Positions 26,625-40,574 of a stretch of DNA of 64,000 bases are shown here, piece after piece (position 1 is the first letter of the stretch; each line of letters begins with the position of its first letter). The DNA is taken from assembly GCA_008711295.1 (NCBI GenBank), contig VUYV01000003.1, positions 9,927,810 to 9,991,809 of the forward strand. The letters run 5' to 3'. The notes beneath the pieces are model-generated. The model ran no database searches. It had not been told where the DNA came from and saw nothing but the letters and a program-made list of their open reading frames with translations. This DNA comes from Anarhynchus alexandrinus. Taxonomy: Eukaryota > Chordata > Aves > Charadriiformes > Charadriidae. Both the position numbers and the translations under genes were made by a program.

Positions 26625-29315
26625 TATTTATGTTTTTTTACTTTTTAATCTGTATGGTTCAATGTTCAAGGCAGGTGCAGCTGTTTGAATGCAGGGATTT
26701 CCTTTCGCCATTGCACTCTTAAAAATTTGTTTGTTTTGGTGGTCCATGTGTTTGATGAGTTTGTCTGATGCACATGTAACTATAGCTACTGATTTTAATA
26801 AACATTTAGTTTAGGCTAGATATACATAGAGCATGATTAAAGCCGACAGATATCCTAAGCTTTGAAACAGAACCATACAGGAAAATATCTCAGTTGGTCA
26901 CCAAATGGGAAGTCTAGGTGGCCCAGATAGAGGACATCAAGACAGGGCCATCTTCAGGTGAGTCACAACAGTCTGTCCTCCTTATGGTGAGTCCCAGACG
27001 GGAAATCGGAAGCAAGAAGAGCAAGGAAAAAGGATTATAGACCAGGACTTACCTCAGGAGCACAAACTTGTTTTTAACGTTAGTTGTTTCACCAACAGCT
27101 GTTATTGTTTAATAATGTGAGGAAACAGTGGGTGACTTGCAGCAATGGATATTAAGCCAGACTTTTCTTCTCAGTGTCAGACTGGCGTAGCCCCATCAGA
27201 AATTTCAGAGGAATGGAGACTGTGTCGGGAAGGCAAATGTGCTTTTAAATAGCTATACCTCAAAGGATGATGGCAAGTCCCAGTGATCGGAGGTCTTGAG
27301 TATTTAGATGCCCAGGGGTCATCTTTGGGAAGTAAGTGGTATGATAGCAGGTTGGTACACCTTGAGCCATGGCCACTGCAAAAAAAATACAGCAGTGTAA
27401 CTTGGTGAACACTGATTTTTAGGTAAGTGACCCTTGGATCCAGGAAATCATCTCTTCTACTTCTCTGCCCAGCAGATTGTAAATAGAGGATTTAATTGTT
27501 TGCTGATCGTAGGGCATAGTTTATTGTTTATGCCTGATAATGGGTACATATGATAAATAAAAGAACAACCTGCCATTTTTTAGTCCCATGTTAAGTTATC
27601 GTGTCATCCTTTATGATGTGTGAGCTAATAATTGAGAAGGATTAAATCTGAGAGTAAATCTTACATATTTTTTTCCAGTAGATTCATTCCTCTAATTTTG
27701 AAACTAACGTTGAATTCCTGCATCTTTGAACACTATTTGTGAGCTATTTAAAGCATTCAGGAGGTTGTTTTCAAGAGTATTTATAGCACAGTATTAGTCT
27801 TCAAGAGGGTTGATTGTCCATGATTCTGCATGCTGTATAAAGATGGCTGTGGGTGGTGGTAGATTCCTTTAGAGAGACAAGCTTGGATATTGCATTAATA
27901 TGCCTAGATCTTTATTAACACCTTGTTAACTTAAGAGCTGTCCAGAAAAGGTTAATAAATTTTTCATAAAGGAAATTTTATTTCATCATTTAATTTTGCC
28001 CTGCTGATTTTTATTATTGACTGGTTGTGGGAGATATAAGTCAAACTGAAACTTTTTACACCCCAAAGCATGCCCATTAAATTTCTTTTTAAAAAACTTG
28101 GCAAAACATAACAGTCTCATCTCAGTCTCAGGACAAATACATTAATAAAACTGGGATATTCCCCAATGCATCACCAGTTGTAATTTATTATAAAATATGA
28201 ATTATTTTAGCTGCTAAAACATTGCCCTCCTGTGTAAAGAAACTGTTAAAAGTTTTTGAAATGAAAATAGAGGCAAAATTCTCTTTCATATTCTGTTGAA
28301 TGTCAAAGGTGAGATTTCAATGTTGCTAAAGGAAGTCGAGATTGAAGATAGAATTTCCTTTGTATCTGGAGCAATGAAGAAGCGATGATTTGTCCAGGCC
28401 TATTGTTTCAAGAATTATTGCTAACTTGAGAAAGAAAGAGTTGCGAAGTGCCCTTTGGAGAATCTCGTTCATTTTGTCATTCCTGTAGATATGAAAGAAA
28501 TTCTTTATTCAGCAGGATCGTTTTTGAAAAGGGTACCGATACAAGCTTCACCACCTTCCCTTTAGGAAGTGCTCTCCAAACAGTCGAAGGGAAACAAGAA
28601 CATTTTTGCTGCTCTGACTAAATGTAGGTCTTGTTCGAGTATTTGGCTTGCTTCGATATCTATCCCCTCCTCACCCAACTGTAAAGGTTTACCTGGGCTG
28701 CAGGACAAAAATAACACCGAATTCCTTGCCAACCACGGCAGCCTTTCTTTTAGCTGCCTGCTGATGGTTAAAGTTAGAGCTCTGCTGGAAGCGGAGGCTC
28801 TGAGGCTCAATCACCTGCGCTCCTTTCACGCAGTCCTCAAGCACGGCGCCTTTCCCCGCTACAGTCCGTCTTTTGGTTGTTGCTGCTGTTTCAGTTCTTA
28901 GTAAATTTATTTGTTGACCGGTTCTTCCTGTCAGTCCCAAAGCCACTGTTTTGTAACTTGGATAATTTTAATTAAGATTTGCCACTAATGTCATGAATAG
29001 ACTGTGTCGTCCCTATGTGAGATAAAGGAGTGTCAAATGTTCTTTAATTCCTGCCATCAGATAACTAACGAATGCGTAACGTAAAATAAGCAGAACTACC
29101 TCTGTGCTTAAAATGCCCCCAGAAAATGCATATTCAAAGTAGAGGTGGGCCATAAGAGTACTTCTCAAGCTTGGTTTTGGTGTTATCCTTGAACTCGCTA
29201 TTTTTGCTCATTGTTCAACCACGTGTCGTGATTCCAGAGGCTTCTGGGAGAGACAAAGGTTTCTCTGCAGAATCTCAAATTCTAAAATGCAGGACATCTT
29301 GTTCCGCCTCTGTCC

Positions 29316-29336
29316 TTTTTTTTTTTTTTTTTTTTT
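29316..29336. repeat. T homopolymer (21) within a pyrimidine-rich tract
   Basis: Twenty-one T, followed to about 29390 by mostly C and T. On the minus strand it encodes an artificial lysine run, which creates misleading open frames here. Confidence 0.85.
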
Positions 29337-31086
29337 GTCTGTGGTCCTTTCATCTTTCTTTTCCTCCTTTGCCTTTTGTCTTTGCCATCAGCTTCTTCCC
29401 TTTCAGATTTTGATGTTGTTCCTTCCTCCTTGGTGCTCTCTGCACCATCCCTGTGCGTTATCTCCCCTTCCCAAGCACTGGGATCGCTGTTCAGCATTTC
29501 CCAACGTCATCAGGTTAATTCTCACGCTTTTGATCGGTGCTTCCCTCCTAGCTTTGCTCATATGCTTCGGCCAAAGCTGGGAGGAAAGTGTGAGGAGATC
29601 AGACAGTCCAGAGACAACAAGCGTGATGTGAGAGCGGCGTCCTGGGACACGGTCAGGAAAATGGCTTAATAACAGGATGTCCCATGAAATGCAGACCACT
29701 TGAGAAGTGTCACAGCCTTTAGAGCCCAAAAGGTTGTAACATCTGTAGTTCCTTCTTGTATGTGCACGGTTTCAGGAGCTTTTACTTTGTCTGAATATGG
29801 GTTTGATTTTTGACAGATATTTCAGACGGCTGCCTGCAAATACTTGCAGAAAAAGAGGGGAAAGGGGGAAAATCACATTTCTGGGAAAATCCCCCTCATC
29901 CCTACTAACTTATTTTGGTTTTAGCTACTGTAAGTCCCCTTTTTCTTGCTCATTGGTTTCCAATAAGCTTCTAAATATGTACAATATTTAGGGGCATCTC
30001 TATTAATCTTTCAGTCAGCATTTAAGTGCATTATTTGTTTAGTGAAACATGTATTTTGCTTCTGTAAATGTATTATTTATCTGATAAATCCTATTGGTTT
30101 ATTTGGAACCTTTACAGCCTGAAGGGCAAACACATATTTTGGCATGGCAATAGTTTAGAAAACATGTATTATTTACCCATCAGAAAGTAATGGGTCCTGA
30201 GGAGCCATTATGGTCCAGCTTGTAAATCCTTCTTAGTTTGCATATTATTGACCCAATAGACAGTAACAACTCTTGGGACCTGTTGTGGTCTATCCATATT
30301 CATTTAGTTGCCGTACATGTGTGTAAAGTCTGCTTGCTGAAAATCCTTACAAATGCTTGATTGAAAAAAAATACATACAGAAAGTTATATTTATAAATGA
30401 AATTGCTTGGTCAGTTTTAATTTCCCTCTTTCCTTCTCTCCCATAAATACCTAGAGACACTTTTAAGGAAAATTGTTTGGTTTGGAATTACACAAGCACC
30501 CAGAAGAGCTTTATCCTAGTAATTATTTCTTTTTTAAAAAAAATAGTTGTGTAATATAATATGCAGGCTGACTTTCGATGAATTTTTAAAAAATGTTTTT
30601 ATGCCAAGTTTCAGGCCAACAGCAAATTTTTACAGCTGAATAATAAACACATGAGTGTATAATGGAAATGTTGACACCTCCAAGGCTATTTGAACAAATA
30701 ATTTTCATGTAATGAGACTTTTGCTTTTTAGACCTAGATGTTTTGAAGTTTCATCCAAACCATTTCTTTAAACCAAAGTCTCTTCAGATAGCATGGGAGT
30801 GTCACATGTGATCCAAAAAAAGGCATTGCCATCACCCGAACAGTCAGGTTCTGGCACCAGAGAAAAAGCTAGCAGGAATCCAGTGTATTAGTACTCGGTG
30901 TCTGTCTGGGTCTACGCGCCTGACTTTGTTACACTTGTTGCTGCAGCATGGTGGAAGACAATAAATAAGGATTATGGCCACCCTGGTATGCAGTTGTTCC
31001 TAACTCCATGCCACAACAATTTCCTTGTGCAGTTTTTACTGTTTGGAAGTCTGGCTGGGGAACTTGTCTTAAAAGAGTAACAAAGG

Positions 31087-31107
31087 CAACAACAACAACA
31101 ACAACAA
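31087..31107. repeat. (CAA)7 trinucleotide microsatellite
   Basis: Seven perfect CAA units followed by an A run and no coding context. Confidence 0.9.
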
Positions 31108-31179
31108 AAAGATAGTTCTGGCCAATTATGCAGAGATGAATTCCTGTCTTAACTGGGTCCGTTGATGTTCATCTTGGAA

Positions 31180-31425
31180 ACAGCGCGTAGCATTTGTGAA
31201 GGAGCTCGCCTGGCTCTGAGCTTGGACGTGCCGAGGACCTTGCGGAAAAGAAAGCGAGCACCACCGAGAATGGGGCCCGGCTGGACGGGATGGGCCAAGC
31301 TGCGGTGGACGAGCGTGCCTGCTTCTCTCAGTCGGTTGTAAGCCAATACTGTGCGATGTCCGCTCAGTGTTTTAAGCCAGTCAGGATTTGTGGTCGTCTT
31401 AAAGACTTGTGGCGGGGGATCGGCC
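31180..31425. promoter_or_regulatory. Orphan CpG-rich patch
   Basis: About 19 CpG can be counted in roughly 245 bases, the densest such cluster of this length in the window, against CpG-poor flanks. A minus-strand open frame (31149-31346) covers part of it, but its peptide is rich in Arg, Ala, Leu and Pro, as expected from composition alone, and it has no known domain. A regulatory role is an inference from CpG retention only. Confidence 0.38.
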
Positions 31426-34234
31426 TTTGAAACCCCAAATGTTTTATGAAGTAATAATAATAACGTATGGGAACACTGAATCCTGGAATTGTTGAAGGGC
31501 AGTGGGAAACCTGATTGTGTGCATCAACTGGGAATTTTTTTTTTCAGGCAATGAGCTCCTTTTGAGCTTACCCTTTGAATCTGAATGTGCATATTAATAG
31601 ATTTACATAATTATTTAAAGAACGTGTGCGTGCATGTGTATATCTATTTTAAACTAATTCTGTCATTATTAAGGATTTTTGTGCATTGTTACTTATGTGT
31701 CTTTTCCAGTCTTAAAGCAATTTGTCTGGGACTATATGCATGATATGCATTCTCTTGAGCCTCAGTGGTCAAATAATATGTACTCACAGAGGAGTGAAAT
31801 GAGAGTATAGCAAAACAGTCTATTCCCTCTATTTTTATTTAAAATTTGTGGTCAGATATTCAATCCTTGCTGCAAAGCAGAATCTGTTTTTTATTACATG
31901 TTTAAACAAATGACAGATTTTTAATGGAAAATAATAATCACTTTGTGACGGTTTGTTAAGCTTAAAGAGGGAAATTTGCAAATCCTTAGAAGACCTTAAG
32001 TCTGGCTAGTCTCTCTAGTTGCAAAGTTTAGCTTGAAGAAGAAAATGTCAAGTATTACAACCAGTCATTCTTGCTGCCCCAAACCACTGCTATTGTCTCT
32101 GGCCTACATTTAAAATCATCAGTCAGTAATTATATCTCTTGCTGCAGAGTATAGTAATCAGTGCTTGTTAATCCCCATTATACATACATAAATCAGTTGA
32201 AAAAAAACGGTAGAGGACATTTATTTGCAGTCTGTTTATTTTAAAGTTCTTTACAGGTAATCCACAAGAAGACGCCTTCTGCCAAAGCTGAAGAAGTCTA
32301 TTGCTTTTTCTGTAGACTTTGCTTATCATTAATAGAAAGCAGCATGTGTACATCCTGCAAACTCATTTCCTTATTTAAAGTGGGCATCCTTCCTTTACTG
32401 AGATATGCTTCCTCTTTTGATACAGGAGTGAGGATGAAGCCTTTGTAAGCCCTTAAAGGCACATCCCTTCCAAATGACCTTTTGTCCCGTGCTAGTAAGT
32501 GGCATTGTTTAGTCGACTCCCTCTTCAGCGCAGCTACATGAGATGTCTTTGGAAATGAAAAAAAAAAAAAATTCTTCTTTGCTAATTAAATTTGGAAACG
32601 TGTCATATTTTCCGATTATAAAGTGTAAATGAAAGCTCAGTCAAGCGCGTTGTGCCTTTTGGTAGCCCGTTTGGGGAACTGAATTCCAGGGAATAACTGA
32701 GCAGGGTTTATTCACGCAGCTCTCAAAGGACAGCTGCTACATTTGGGCAGGACTTTGCCCTGAAAACTTCTGAATCCTTCATACAAATAAAATACTGTAT
32801 TTATTTTCCTTTGATCCCTATGACCAAAAATTGTCCAAATATATTTAACTACATATGAAATTATGGGTCTATACCTTTTCTGTATGTAAGCACTGACATA
32901 CAGTCAGGTACTACTACAAAATTTCTTTTGAAAGTTCAAATGCATCTTCCAGTACACAGATTTATTTGCCTAGGTTTACTTTTTGTTTATTTATGGCTTT
33001 TTATTGGATTTAAGTTTAACAGAAAATTATTCTTTCTGTGAACTACATGTGCTTGATTTTCCTGACAGTGTCACAGATCAGTTGCTGTGGAAGAGATTAA
33101 TTTCACAGGCACTGGATTTATAGCGTTATTAAATTAATTGGATAGAAGTTAGGTTGTAGGTAGTTTCTCTTTAAAAACAGATACAGTATTTCACTAATCA
33201 GAGATGAAGGAAAATGAAATGAAAACTTGTTAATTCCATTTGGTCATTTTCCATAAAATTGCCAGACTGGTATTGGTGTTTTGGTTTGTCAATTTGTTGT
33301 GGGTTTGGTGGGGTTTTTTTTAGGTTTTCATCCTCCGTTTATCCTATGGAACAATAGGCAATTGGTAAATGCTTTCTTTAAAAAGCTTTTAAAAAGGTCT
33401 CTCCTGAACTGAGCCAGCCAACGTTGGTGTTTGTACTCAGGACAGGTCCTGTGGAGTTGACTGAGACTCCCAGAGCTTTCCTCTGTGAGATGATCCTTTC
33501 CGCCCCAGATTTGTTGGGGTGCATACGTATGCTTATCATGAGTGATACCATCAGTTTGTAGGGGACTGTTCACACCTGTGAAACATTAGAGGGTGGTAAC
33601 GTGAATCGATATACACCTTAGTCCCTCCTGATTTGAGCTCAGGGAGGGAGTCTCCATAGGTACCTCATTAGTTGCTGGAGAGAGGAATTCTGCTCTAAAG
33701 TGTGAATCAGAGGAAGAACTTAATCCCCTCCTTCTACAGCTTATTGTATTGACTGTATAGTCATAGCCACTTTTATTCGGAAACTTGGCTGAAATAAACT
33801 CCTACTTTTTCTGTATAAAGCGTGGTGCTTAAGGTACTTGCCCCAGAGGTGGGAAAGCTGCACGGTAAAGCTTCCTCATCCTAGAGGACTTCAAACCTCC
33901 ATGTTGCCTGTCCTTCACAGCAAATGCAGTTACCTGTGAGGGTACACCAAGGTGAGATCCCTTCTCCAGCTCTCCAGTGTGTGCCATCCAGCAGCCAAGA
34001 ATTCAGGATGTTTGTCAGAGGGACAAAGACATCACAAGTGAGATAGGTGAGGTATAAAAAAGGAGAAAACGAAATATGAGATGGTTTCAACCTGCAGTGG
34101 AAAGAGAAGCTGGAAGAAAATGAATTCTTCATATTCTTCAGGGACTACTGAGAATCCAGTGTGATTTAGGGTGAAATCTTATACCCATTGCAATCAACCG
34201 GAACGCTGTCACTGAATGCAAAACCCTTAACCTG

Positions 34235-34312
34235 TTGCTTTTAGTGACTTTCCCAAATCTGCAATGAAGTCCGTGGCGCAGCTGAGCCCTGGTGCCAGCC
34301 TTCCAGGACTAT
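34235..34312 (-). mobile_element. Probable MIR/CORE-SINE-like fossil
   Basis: TTAGTGACTTTCCCAAAT, then CAATGAAGTCCGTGGCGCAG, then CTGAGCCCTGG follow, block by block, the reverse complement of the MIR core: TTAAGTGACTTGCCCAAG, a CACAGC..AGT..GTGGCAGAG block, then CTGGGA and CCCAGG. The order and spacing are right over some 75 bases. This is the best of the three MIR-like candidates. The assignment rests on a remembered consensus and was not searched. Confidence 0.5.
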
Positions 34313-35503
34313 GTTTAAAAAAAAGTGGAAAAAAAGAGAATGGACAAACGCATGTACGCCTCTGTGAAATTTGTCCAAGTTTTTCTGAGCCCTGGTGAAA
34401 AAGGATGTACGTTTGAAGTGTGACTTGCTATGGCCTCAATACAGTGAGGTGTTCGCTGGAGTTGGTTTGCGACCAGCCTGTATGTGACAAAATATACGGC
34501 AGCCGCCTTGAATGACAGTGATGCACCTTTTAGAACAGCCACCTTCTCCACACACAGCTTGGAAGGGACCTTTATGACCAGGTGGTTGGTGTGATTATGT
34601 TGTGGGCAAGATCCTTATTTGATTGCAAGTAGTGCAAATGGGCTGTTTGCAGAAACGGGGCTGTTTCTTTAACAAGTTTGAGCGAGTGTTTGTGCTGGAG
34701 TTAATTAAGATGCTAGCAGCAAAGGAAATTCACGTGCCCTTCTGTCCTTTCTTCACCCCTAAGAAAGATGTTGAGACAGCTATCTTATTAGATCCTGTTT
34801 GACTAATGAGCGTATGTGTGCAAGGCAAAAACCAACTGGCTAATGACCTTAACACTTCTGGTGTCCTTTGCTCTAGTGGAAAAGGAGAATAGGAAAAAAT
34901 GGGAGGGGAAGATTATTATTTTTTTCCAATTCCTAGGACTGTGATATAGGGTCCTGAAGGAAAATGTTCTTTAGAATTTCTTTAAGAGGGACTCATAACT
35001 TCCATCATATGTTTAAGGGAAAAAAAATTTTGAATGTTTTAATAAAACAAATTGCTATGATTTCTGAAGCTGTGTTACAATAATTTTATCTTTAGATTTA
35101 ATGTAGAAAATATTTGTATTTTTGCCTTCCAGTTCCTGAAGGAAAGAGCCAACTCAGACCAGCTGCTAGTTTGCATGAGTAAAGACTATTAAATTTGACT
35201 TAGCACTTTACTTATTGTAGGCAGTTTGTTCAGTATGGAGAAAACTGGATACTGTATGGAATGATACTGTATTTGGATCTTATGTTGCGTTTATGTGTAA
35301 AAGTAATATTGATTTGTGCAACAATGCAACATTACTATATGCACTTAGTTGTAAGCGTATGAAGGTTTCAGAGGGACTGCCTACAGATTTAAAAATAAGA
35401 AAATTCATGTGTTTTCAGAAGACATCCTTAAAAAAAAAAAAGTTATTTGAGCTTGTATAGCTAAAGGGCCAGTGCTTATGGCATAAACTTCAGTTTTTAG
35501 AGG

Positions 35504-35540
35504 CTTATTCTACAACTTATTCTATTCTTATTCTACAACT
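35504..35540. repeat. Short direct repeat, period 23
   Basis: CTTATTCTACAACT occurs exactly at 35504-35517 and 35527-35540, with TATTCT-rich spacer between, consistent with local slippage. Confidence 0.75.
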
Positions 35541-38500
35541 GGGAGAGGTGTCGCTTCAGTGAATCAGAAAACAAGAAAGATTCCATTTAGCTCAGGACAG
35601 AAGTGAGTAGTTGTTGTTGCTGCTGCTTAAAGAATAGGAGCCCTGCTGTAGAGTATATAAGGCATTGCACCTGTACTTGACCTAGACTGATGAAAATCAG
35701 TGCTTTTAGTTTTAAATGCTTTCAAGGTCCTTGTGAACAATTAGCTTAGTGCTCTAGGATGTAAAAATGTAGCCAACTGACCGTCTTGGCTCACAGCGGC
35801 TGTTCATACTGTTGGCAAAAGAGATTTATAAAAAAAAATAGTAGATTTATGAAATAATGTATTTGTTTACCAAGTGCATTATGCTGGCTCTAGAGAATAT
35901 ATTCCCTTTGATATGTGTCAGTAAATATTTTAATGGTTCATTTAATCATGTGCAGGCTTGGGGACATTTTTTTGTGAAGAAATACTCTGGTGGTTAACTT
36001 ATGCATTTGTTGAAAAAATACAAACAAAAAAAGGGTCCACCAAACCTCTCTAAATATATCTTTTAGGATAGGAAAGAACCTGTAATTTAAAAAAAAAAAA
36101 TCAAAATTTGAAATGATAAGGCTGATAATACATTTTAATTACAATTGGTATTGCTGTGTTAAAAAGAATGTAAAGTAGCAAAGTCTTCCCAAATCTCTTC
36201 TGTTTCAGCCTTTTTGGAAACACTAAGGCCATCACTGCCTCCCTCCTGTTCTTCAAGCCCTACCCCAAACAAAAAATCCCAAGGCCCTGCAGCTCTCCTG
36301 TCCTCTCCCTGTCCCATCATGTTTTTTTTGTTTGTTTGTTTTTACTGGGAGCTTCGAAATGCAAAAAAACCCAACAAAACTATCCTGTGATCAGGCACAT
36401 TTTCAAAGTGAATGGGGATATAATACGTAATTAGGCTTGATTTTTGATATGCACAACAGGACAAGAGTAAATTCCTGGGACCAGGAGCTTTTAAATATAG
36501 TCTGGATATTGTTTAGCTATCGGTTGACTGAAATCAGTTATAGGCTTTGAAATGAGGAAATGCTAATCTCTGAAAAAGGGAAAAATACCAAAATTAAATA
36601 CCTACTTTATGTAATGAAAAGGTAGCATAAACAAATGAGCTCAAATCCAAAGTAAATAAAATTAATCTGCTATTCTACTGCTGACCAGCCCTGTATTTGA
36701 TCTGAGTAAATAGGATCTTTTTAAATGGCCGTCAGCAGCTGTTTGGCTTTCACTGAAATGAGGGGGGGGGAAGAACTTGATATTTTATTTTGAAATTATG
36801 TTACTTTCAGTTTCTTTGAAGTTGACTTTTTAAAGTTTACATACAGGTGATCTGCCCTGGAGTTTGATAAAATAGCTTTTTAATTTCGTTTTTGATTGAA
36901 GACTGGCAGCGCTAGCAACCGACCTTCCTGCTAATAGTTGTTCCTTGAACAAAAGAAGGGAGACTTCGGAAGCATCGCCTACCACTTATCTTTATCTTTC
37001 TCATGTAGTAATTCGTGTTAAGGTCCTCATTGCTCCTGAAGTCTTTTTTTCTCCAAACACTGAATTATCAATAAGCTGTGGATGAAGCACTGGAAGAAGA
37101 TTTTTCTGTCCCTTATTTGTCCCTGCATGCGAAATGGGGGGGACAGACATGATCCAGGTATTGAAAGTTATTTGAGCTTCTCTTTGAAAGATGGCACCAC
37201 GCTGCTTTCCTCTTTGCCCCACGGCGCACTTTGAGCCTTTCTAAACACGAAGGACCCAGCTGAGAGTGCAGGTCAGGAGCTAGAAAGCTCTCCTACTACT
37301 GGTCATAGTTGTCTCTGTACTGCAGCTGCTTTTTATCAAGACTGGGCCCCGGCTAAGAGGTCTTAATCTCAGTTTTCTTCTGAGGGTTTCTGGGTTAGCA
37401 GGTGTTGGCCACTCAGCAACACCAAGCATATCTGCTTCTTGGGAGCTGGCTTCTTATGAGCTATCATCGGTTTGGTGAAGGGTAGATGTAGGCCTTTTGT
37501 CTACTTTTTATTGTACAGAATTGCATTTCACGGTTGAGATCTTGTTAGCAAACATAAGAGCTGAACCTCCGTGTGGCAGATGATGGTCTGAATCGTAAAA
37601 TATGATTTATGATAAAATTGGGAAGCAGCTTGTAACTGGGAGTGGATAAAAGCTGAAAATAAAATACAGTGTAGTTGACTTTCAATGCTCCAGTGAATTT
37701 GAGTAACACATAAAGTAGATTTTTCCAGCAACTTCTTGCTTTGTAGTGAACCCAAACTGATTAGTATCTGAGTCAAACTTGGATATATGTGGTTTCTAGA
37801 CTTCCCTTAATGAATGCGAGTCCTCCCTGAGGAGAAAGATTCTTCTATAAGCGATAAGGGTAATTTTGAAAGTTTATTCCTAAATCTAATACACTTCTGG
37901 TCTGGTCAGCATCTTATATTTTTATGTTTTTAAAGTAAGAGAATGCAAAGCAGAAAGAAGGAAGAGGAAATCCTGTGCATGGGTAGGGTGGAGTGTCATC
38001 TCTTCTTTGGCTGGCTTCTCTCAAGTTAACACAGGAGGAAAAAGGAAAGTGAGAAGGAGCAGGAGTAAAACATTTATTCCTTTGTTGTTCTTGTTATTTT
38101 CAGAGCTGAAGGAGGGGAAATATTTTAGATGGTCATATTTATTTTCTGTACACATCTTCTAAGTGTATTTTTGACTGTACTTTCAGTTACAGAAGCAATT
38201 ATCTTGCCTTGGATAAAAAGATACTCTTTTTTTAATGGCTCTTGTGCTGTCTTTAACTATATCAACTGATTTAGTAACTATCCCCAAAAGTTAAATGTTT
38301 AGAGTTACAGGTTTGCTGCTGCTAACAGCGTGGGAAAGCAGGCTGTGCTCAGTCACTTAAATTATGACTGCAACATCTTTATAAGAAAGGATTAAAATGA
38401 AAGGACAGAGAGCATGACTTGAAGGTTTGAAGTGAGGGTTGCAAGGTTGATAGTAGGAATAGCTTAAATTGCTTAAACGGTCGAACTGAGATTATTTAAA

Positions 38501-40574
38501 ATAGACATTAAAGAGAAAGTCATTAACCTCAAAGATACGGCTTCTAAATCACATTTCTGTATGTTTTTATTAGCATCTTGCCGATTATAGATGCCTCCGG
38601 CCTTTTATCACTGCTCCTTTCTGCCATTGCTTTAACAGGATGGTTCTTTCTGTGTGCTAAAGGAGAAGAAACTGCATTCTGCTGAAACTCTTTAGAGCAG
38701 CGGTTATAAATAGACTTGGAAATAGCAACAAGCTGGGTCCACTGCCTCTGTAACGGCCCTTTCCAAATACTTTAAAACAAATGATTCATCAAATAAGGAA
38801 CACTAAAAGAAGAAATCTGCCAATTTGTAGAATTTGACTCCTCCTAATCAGAGCAAGGCAACAGGATGTTGAGTTCCTGCCCTGCACCTGATTAAAGCCA
38901 AATGCACTAGGAACAGCTGGGAATAAGAGGAAGCGCCAAGCTCTTCTCAGTTGGGGGTAGGACAGCAAAAGAATTTTTTTAAATCCCTTCCACCTTTGTT
39001 GTTCTGTTTTCCTGACTCTTTGACAGATAAGCACTTATTTCCTCTGGTATTTGGACCCCTTAGAAACCACATACAATGTACAGAACATAGGAAAAAGCTA
39101 CACGCGTATGCGCCTGGCCTAGGCAGAGGCAATTTTGGTCACGATGTTGTTCGACATTCCTCGTCACCATAGTGTAGCCAAATTGCTAACTTTACAGACT
39201 CTGATCGTGCAGGTGCCAAATTCTCCGAGTTCTGCCCACCCACCTTCAGCAAGTCAAAAGCTGTAGGAGCAGCGTGGAGACTGAGATGCGTTTTCCATCT
39301 GGATCGCCGTGGTAGTTTTCACTGCCGCATGCTCTGCTCACGCAGAGCTCCTCAATGAATCTGCTTCCCTTTCTTGTTTTTTTTTTTTTTTTAATGGAAA
39401 CACAGAAAAAATGCGAAACCTTTGTTCCTGTGTTCTAGAAACCATAAAAAACACAGCTTTTTAAAGCTTTGGAGCACACGCATACCCTCAAATAAGTGTT
39501 AAGCGGTTATTTTTCCCCATGCAGTTGTAGAATGTGTTTTAGATTGCAGCCAAGCACAAAAAATAAGTGTCTTGTAGCATAGGCTGTAGATAGAGTAACA
39601 GTTATACAGTGGTTTGCTGCTTAAAATACAGGAATTACTTCAGTGTCAGAAATCTTCCAAGAACCTTAAGACAAAGCTCCTTCTTTAACGTTTCTCGAAG
39701 TAATTTCTGATGTGATTATCCCCATGATAACAGCTTTTTGCGCTCGTATCCCAAAGCTACTTTATGCGTGCGCAGCTTCCTTTCTGTACCTTGTGTCAAT
39801 AGCACAGGCTGATTGCTCATGCAGTCCCTGGGTCTGATCCAACAAGCGATGAGGTCGGGAGCAAGTCTCCTCTTGGCTTCCCTAAACTTTGGATCAGGCT
39901 TCCTGCCGCTAGCGTTTGGTACCGTGGCATCCATCACTCGGCTCTTTTCTCTCTCAGCATCAGCCCTGCCAGGGGATCAGAGTAACAACTGTCACTGTGA
40001 TGCTTCAAAAAAGCAGGAAATTCCAAAAAAAAAAAAAAATTTCTTTTTCTTTTTAAAGATGTCCCCGAAACACTTTTCTCGCATCATGAAATAAAGGAAA
40101 AGGTGCCCAAAGTAAATCAAAAAGTCTCAGTCTGCATCCACTTTTCCTCTCTGCTCTCTTTACTGAAGCTCACCAGACTATCTATTTCTCCACCTCTGTT
40201 TTTTTCCCTTGAACTTCCAGGTTAATGGTGGTACCGTTTTGTGAGAATTGGTATTAACGGTGTGCCTGACATAGGACTATGGCACTGTTGCTGGCTTACT
40301 GTGGCACTGTGAGAATAGCTGTGGCCACCTTTTGTGACCTCCGAGGCTGTGTATTTAAGATCTTAGTGTATGTCAACCAAAACAGTGTGTCTTTACATCA
40401 AGCAAAGCAAAGTGATACTTATATAAACAGTTGGAAAGCCAAGAGGCTCTGCGGCTGTTGAGAGGAACAAAAGGACACTTCCATAAGCTTGTGCGATGCA
40501 ATAGAAACCTCAGGTACTTTCTGTTCCTCGTTCGACTTTTCTGAGGGATGCAGGATTTTGGCTGGGGCTAGGAT

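Larger units (their letters stand above)
19546..34234. other. Long unique non-coding stretch
   Basis: Almost 15 kb without a recognisable gene or intact transposon. It holds a hairpin site at 23990-24013, CpG-rich patches at 23486-23713, about 24840-25075 and 31180-31425, an AT dinucleotide run (26613-26624), a 21-base T run inside a pyrimidine-rich tract (29316-29336), a (CAA)7 run (31087-31107), and a very diverged internal repeat at about 30065-30300. Many parts look like unique, non-decaying sequence and could include conserved non-coding elements, which needs a cross-species alignment to show. Confidence 0.6.

Noticed and set aside
27085..27150. MIR-like TGAGGAAACAGTGGGTGACTTGC
   Set aside because: It needs a large deletion to align and the rest of the element is not visible.
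29282..29497. Lysine- and arginine-rich minus-strand open frame
   Set aside because: It is the complement of a 21-base T run and a pyrimidine-rich tract, a simple-sequence artefact.
34551..34600. CR1-like GCTTGGAAGGGACCTTTATG
   Set aside because: Only about 17 bases agree with a CR1 3' end and the flanks do not continue the match.
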